Of a stretch of DNA of 7,798 nt, positions 6,036 to 7,798 are shown piece after piece. The stretch spans positions 1-7,798 of the forward strand of contig MIBD01000088.1 of assembly GCA_001829395.1 (NCBI GenBank), written 5' to 3'. The notes under the pieces are model-generated. The model was not told where the DNA came from, did no database searches, and saw only the letters and a list, made by a program, of their open reading frames with translations. The position numbers were made by a program, and so were the translations under genes. The DNA comes from Spirochaetes bacterium GWF1_49_6. GTDB taxonomy: Bacteria; Spirochaetota; Brevinematia; Brevinematales; GWF1-51-8. How positions within the stretch are numbered: the stretch's first letter is position 1; each line of letters begins with the position of its first letter.

Positions 6036-6434
6036 ATGTTTCAGTTTATTGTAGACGTTGCTATTTTCGCGCAGGCTGCCGCTACGGGACAGGCTCCCCA
6101 GGCGCCGGTAACCCCTCAGGTTGCTGAACAGGCTGCTCAGACCGCTCAAAAGGCGCCGGGCGGGGATTGGACTTCCCTTTTAATCATGCTTGGCATCCCT
6201 GTCGTATTCTTCCTGATTCTCTTTTTACCCGAAATGCGCAGACGCAAAAAGATGAAACAGCAGTTAGCCGCCTTGAAGAAAGGCGATAAAGTTATCACCG
6301 CCGGCGGTGTTGTCGGCATAATCGATTTCGTCGGTGAAAAGACTGTTTACTTAAAGACTCAGGATACCAAAATCGAAGTCGCTAAGGAATATGTCGGTTT
6401 TGTATTTTCCAACGAACCCGACCAGAAAAGCTAA
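6036..6434 (+). CDS. yajC: Preprotein translocase subunit YajC
   Basis: Small single-pass inner-membrane protein that associates with SecDF and the SecYEG translocon. The 132-residue product has a membrane segment at about 47-65 ('LLIMLGIPVVFFLILFLP'), followed by the positively charged 'RRRKKMKQQ'. The compact cytoplasmic domain begins with the family signature 'LKKGDKVITAGGVVGIIDFV' (80-99). The usual length is 85-115; the excess is an Ala/Gln/Pro-rich N-terminal stretch (residues 12-42), a longer version of the 'AAATGAP'-type segment in E. coli YajC. The start is ATG 6036, 5 nt after GGAGG (6026-6030); an open TTG at 5967 lies in the promoter and is rejected. It is followed by secD after 67 nt, the standard yajC-secD-secF order. 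Confidence 0.95.
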   Translation: MFQFIVDVAIFAQAAATGQAPQAPVTPQVAEQAAQTAQKAPGGDWTSLLIMLGIPVVFFLILFLPEMRRRKKMKQQLAALKKGDKVITAGGVVGIIDFVGEKTVYLKTQDTKIEVAKEYVGFVFSNEPDQKS

Positions 6435-6454
6435 GAGTATATAACTGATTACAG

Positions 6455-6474
6455 CGGCAGACTAAAAAATGCCG
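6455..6474 (+). other. Small hairpin between yajC and secD
   Basis: CGGCA (6455-6459) pairs with TGCCG (6470-6474) around a 10-nt A-rich loop. It has no T tract, so it is not a terminator; it may be an incidental fold or a processing site in the operon mRNA. Confidence 0.3.
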
Positions 6475-6489
6475 TAAGGATTATTAACC

Positions 6490-6494
6490 GGAGG
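6490..6494 (+). promoter_or_regulatory. Shine-Dalgarno site GGAGG of secD
   Basis: A perfect GGAGG 7 nt before ATG 6502, which fixes the start of secD. Confidence 0.8.
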
Positions 6495-6501
6495 CTTTTT
6501 A

Positions 6502-7798
6502 ATGAATAAAGGTTTTCGCTTTTTCGTTTTGTTGTTATTCACCGGTTTGGCCTATTACTTCCTGAATCCTTCGATTCAGTGGTATTTTGTGCTTACCCCG
6601 GAACAGCAGAATATCATCAGTCTGCCCGAGGAAAAAGTGGTCGAACTCTCTAAGGAACAGAAGCAGGAGTTTAAGAATATTAAATATCTCCGTCAGCATT
6701 CTGTCAAACTTGGTTTGGACTTGCAGGGCGGCGTATTCATTCTCATGCAGATAAACGAGGATGATTTGCGCAAAAAACTGATCGAACAATACGGCGATAC
6801 TAATGCCGTTAACGAAAAATGGGAAACGGAATATAAGTCCGCGGTCAAACAGACGATCGATGTTCTTAAAAGCCGCATGGACCAATTCGGCGTTAGCGAA
6901 CCTATTATCCAGAAAACTTACTCCGGCCAAATATCCGTGCAGTTACCCGGTCTTGATAATCCCCAGTTAATCCATGACGCCCTCTCTAAAGTGGGTAAAC
7001 TCGAATTCCATATGGTGGACGAAGATGTCATGAAGATACTCATGCAGTCCCCGGCCGTACAGGTATCCAACGGGGCTATCGTATCGAGGGAATCGCTGCC
7101 TACAAATTTCTTCCTTCCCGAGGATTCGGAATGGTATCCGTATTTTGAAAACGACGAAGAAGGAAACGCCAAATTAGTTGGCTGGTTCCCGTTGAAGAAA
7201 ACGGTAGAACTGGACGGTACTTATATAGAAAAAGCGATGCAGGGAACCGAACAGGACGGCAGTCCGTCGGTCAACTTCTCTCTCACCCCCGAAGGCGGAG
7301 ATATCTTCTATATAGTTACATCGAAGAATACCAATAAACGGCTCGCAATCGTCCTTGACGGAAAGGTCAAGAGCGCTCCTTATATCCGCGCGGTCATCCG
7401 CGACAGCGGTACGATCACCAGCCCGACGTTTAAACACGACCCTAACGAAGTCATGTTCTTAATCAACGTGCTGAAAGCCGGTGCATTGCCGGTAAAACTG
7501 GACATCGTCCAGGAGAACGTCATCGGCCCGACACTCGGGCAGGACTCGATCAATTCCGGTATTCAGGCGGCCACGTGGGGCGCTATAGCGGTTATCCTAT
7601 TCATGATTATTTATTACCGTGTCAGCGGCTTTATCTCCATGGTGGGACTTGTGTTCAATATGTGGTTCCTGATGGGCGCGATGGGTCTGATGGGCAATAC
7701 CATCACGTTGTCCGGTATCGCGGGTATAGCGTTGACAGTGGGTATGGCTGTGGACGCGAGTGTTATCATCTTTGAACGAATCCGCGAGGAGATGCGGC
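6502..7798 (+). CDS. secD: Protein translocase subunit SecD, 3'-truncated by window edge
   Basis: Inner-membrane RND-type subunit that, with SecF, uses the ion gradient to pull exported proteins through SecYEG. The frame is open from ATG 6502 to the window end: 432 complete codons plus one base, without a stop. The first membrane segment is at about 5-21. The conserved 'GLDLQGGV' is at 71-78 and opens the large periplasmic domain. Later landmarks are 'LKSRMDQFGVSEPIIQ', 'ISVQLPGL', 'VNFSLTPEGGDIF' and 'RLAIVLDGKVKSAP'. These are followed by 'LKAGALPVKLDIVQENVIGPTLG' (in two parts around residues 320-340), leading into the C-terminal membrane bundle. The RND signature 'GMAVDASVIIFERIREE' is at 414-430; Asp418 corresponds to the proton-relay Asp (519 in E. 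coli), and Ser420 stands where Asn is usual. Only the last membrane helices and tail are missing, and secF is expected next. GGAGG lies 7 nt before the start, and the upstream yajC promoter probably drives it. Confidence 0.96.
   Translation, partial: MNKGFRFFVLLLFTGLAYYFLNPSIQWYFVLTPEQQNIISLPEEKVVELSKEQKQEFKNIKYLRQHSVKLGLDLQGGVFILMQINEDDLRKKLIEQYGDTNAVNEKWETEYKSAVKQTIDVLKSRMDQFGVSEPIIQKTYSGQISVQLPGLDNPQLIHDALSKVGKLEFHMVDEDVMKILMQSPAVQVSNGAIVSRESLPTNFFLPEDSEWYPYFENDEEGNAKLVGWFPLKKTVELDGTYIEKAMQGTEQDGSPSVNFSLTPEGGDIFYIVTSKNTNKRLAIVLDGKVKSAPYIRAVIRDSGTITSPTFKHDPNEVMFLINVLKAGALPVKLDIVQENVIGPTLGQDSINSGIQAATWGAIAVILFMIIYYRVSGFISMVGLVFNMWFLMGAMGLMGNTITLSGIAGIALTVGMAVDASVIIFERIREEMR

Overview
The window is an ordinary stretch of bacterial chromosome of medium GC. 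Everything coding lies on the + strand. A V/A-type (rather than F-type) rotary ATPase stator subunit, a SecD opening with a short leader followed by 'NPSIQWYF', and secreted proteins with tandem glycan-binding-like domains together suggest a spirochaete-like anaerobe. That placement is an inference with modest confidence; nothing here identifies the genus.

Layout. Positions 1-1565 are the 3' part of the V-type ATP synthase subunit I gene, whose start lies before the window. A strong ribosome site 18 nt later starts a 162-residue exported, acidic, probably helical protein of unknown function (1584-2072). After a gap of 85 nt comes a 571-residue secreted protein with two tandem galactose-binding/discoidin-like domains and an unrecognised C-terminal half (2158-3873). 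A tRNA-Gly(UCC) gene follows, with its own promoter and intrinsic terminator (3890-4034). Positions 4035-4427 hold no credible gene but contain a pair of 73-bp direct repeats, hairpins and small palindromes. Next is pyruvate kinase (4510-5958) behind a consensus promoter, then yajC (6036-6434) behind another, and the start of secD (6502 to beyond the window end).

How the genes work together. Subunit I belongs to the membrane rotary ATPase; its usual partner, the proteolipid subunit K, is not immediately downstream. Pyruvate kinase supplies ATP and pyruvate at the end of glycolysis and carries the residue set of K+-independent enzymes. yajC and secD form the start of the classic yajC-secD-(secF) operon, which assists Sec-dependent export using the ion gradient. 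The two unknown exported proteins would be clients of that machinery.

I found no defence system, CRISPR array, transposase, phage gene or evident novel multi-gene system. The least explained parts are the repeat-bearing intergenic region at 4035-4427 and the two exported proteins between the ATPase gene and the tRNA.
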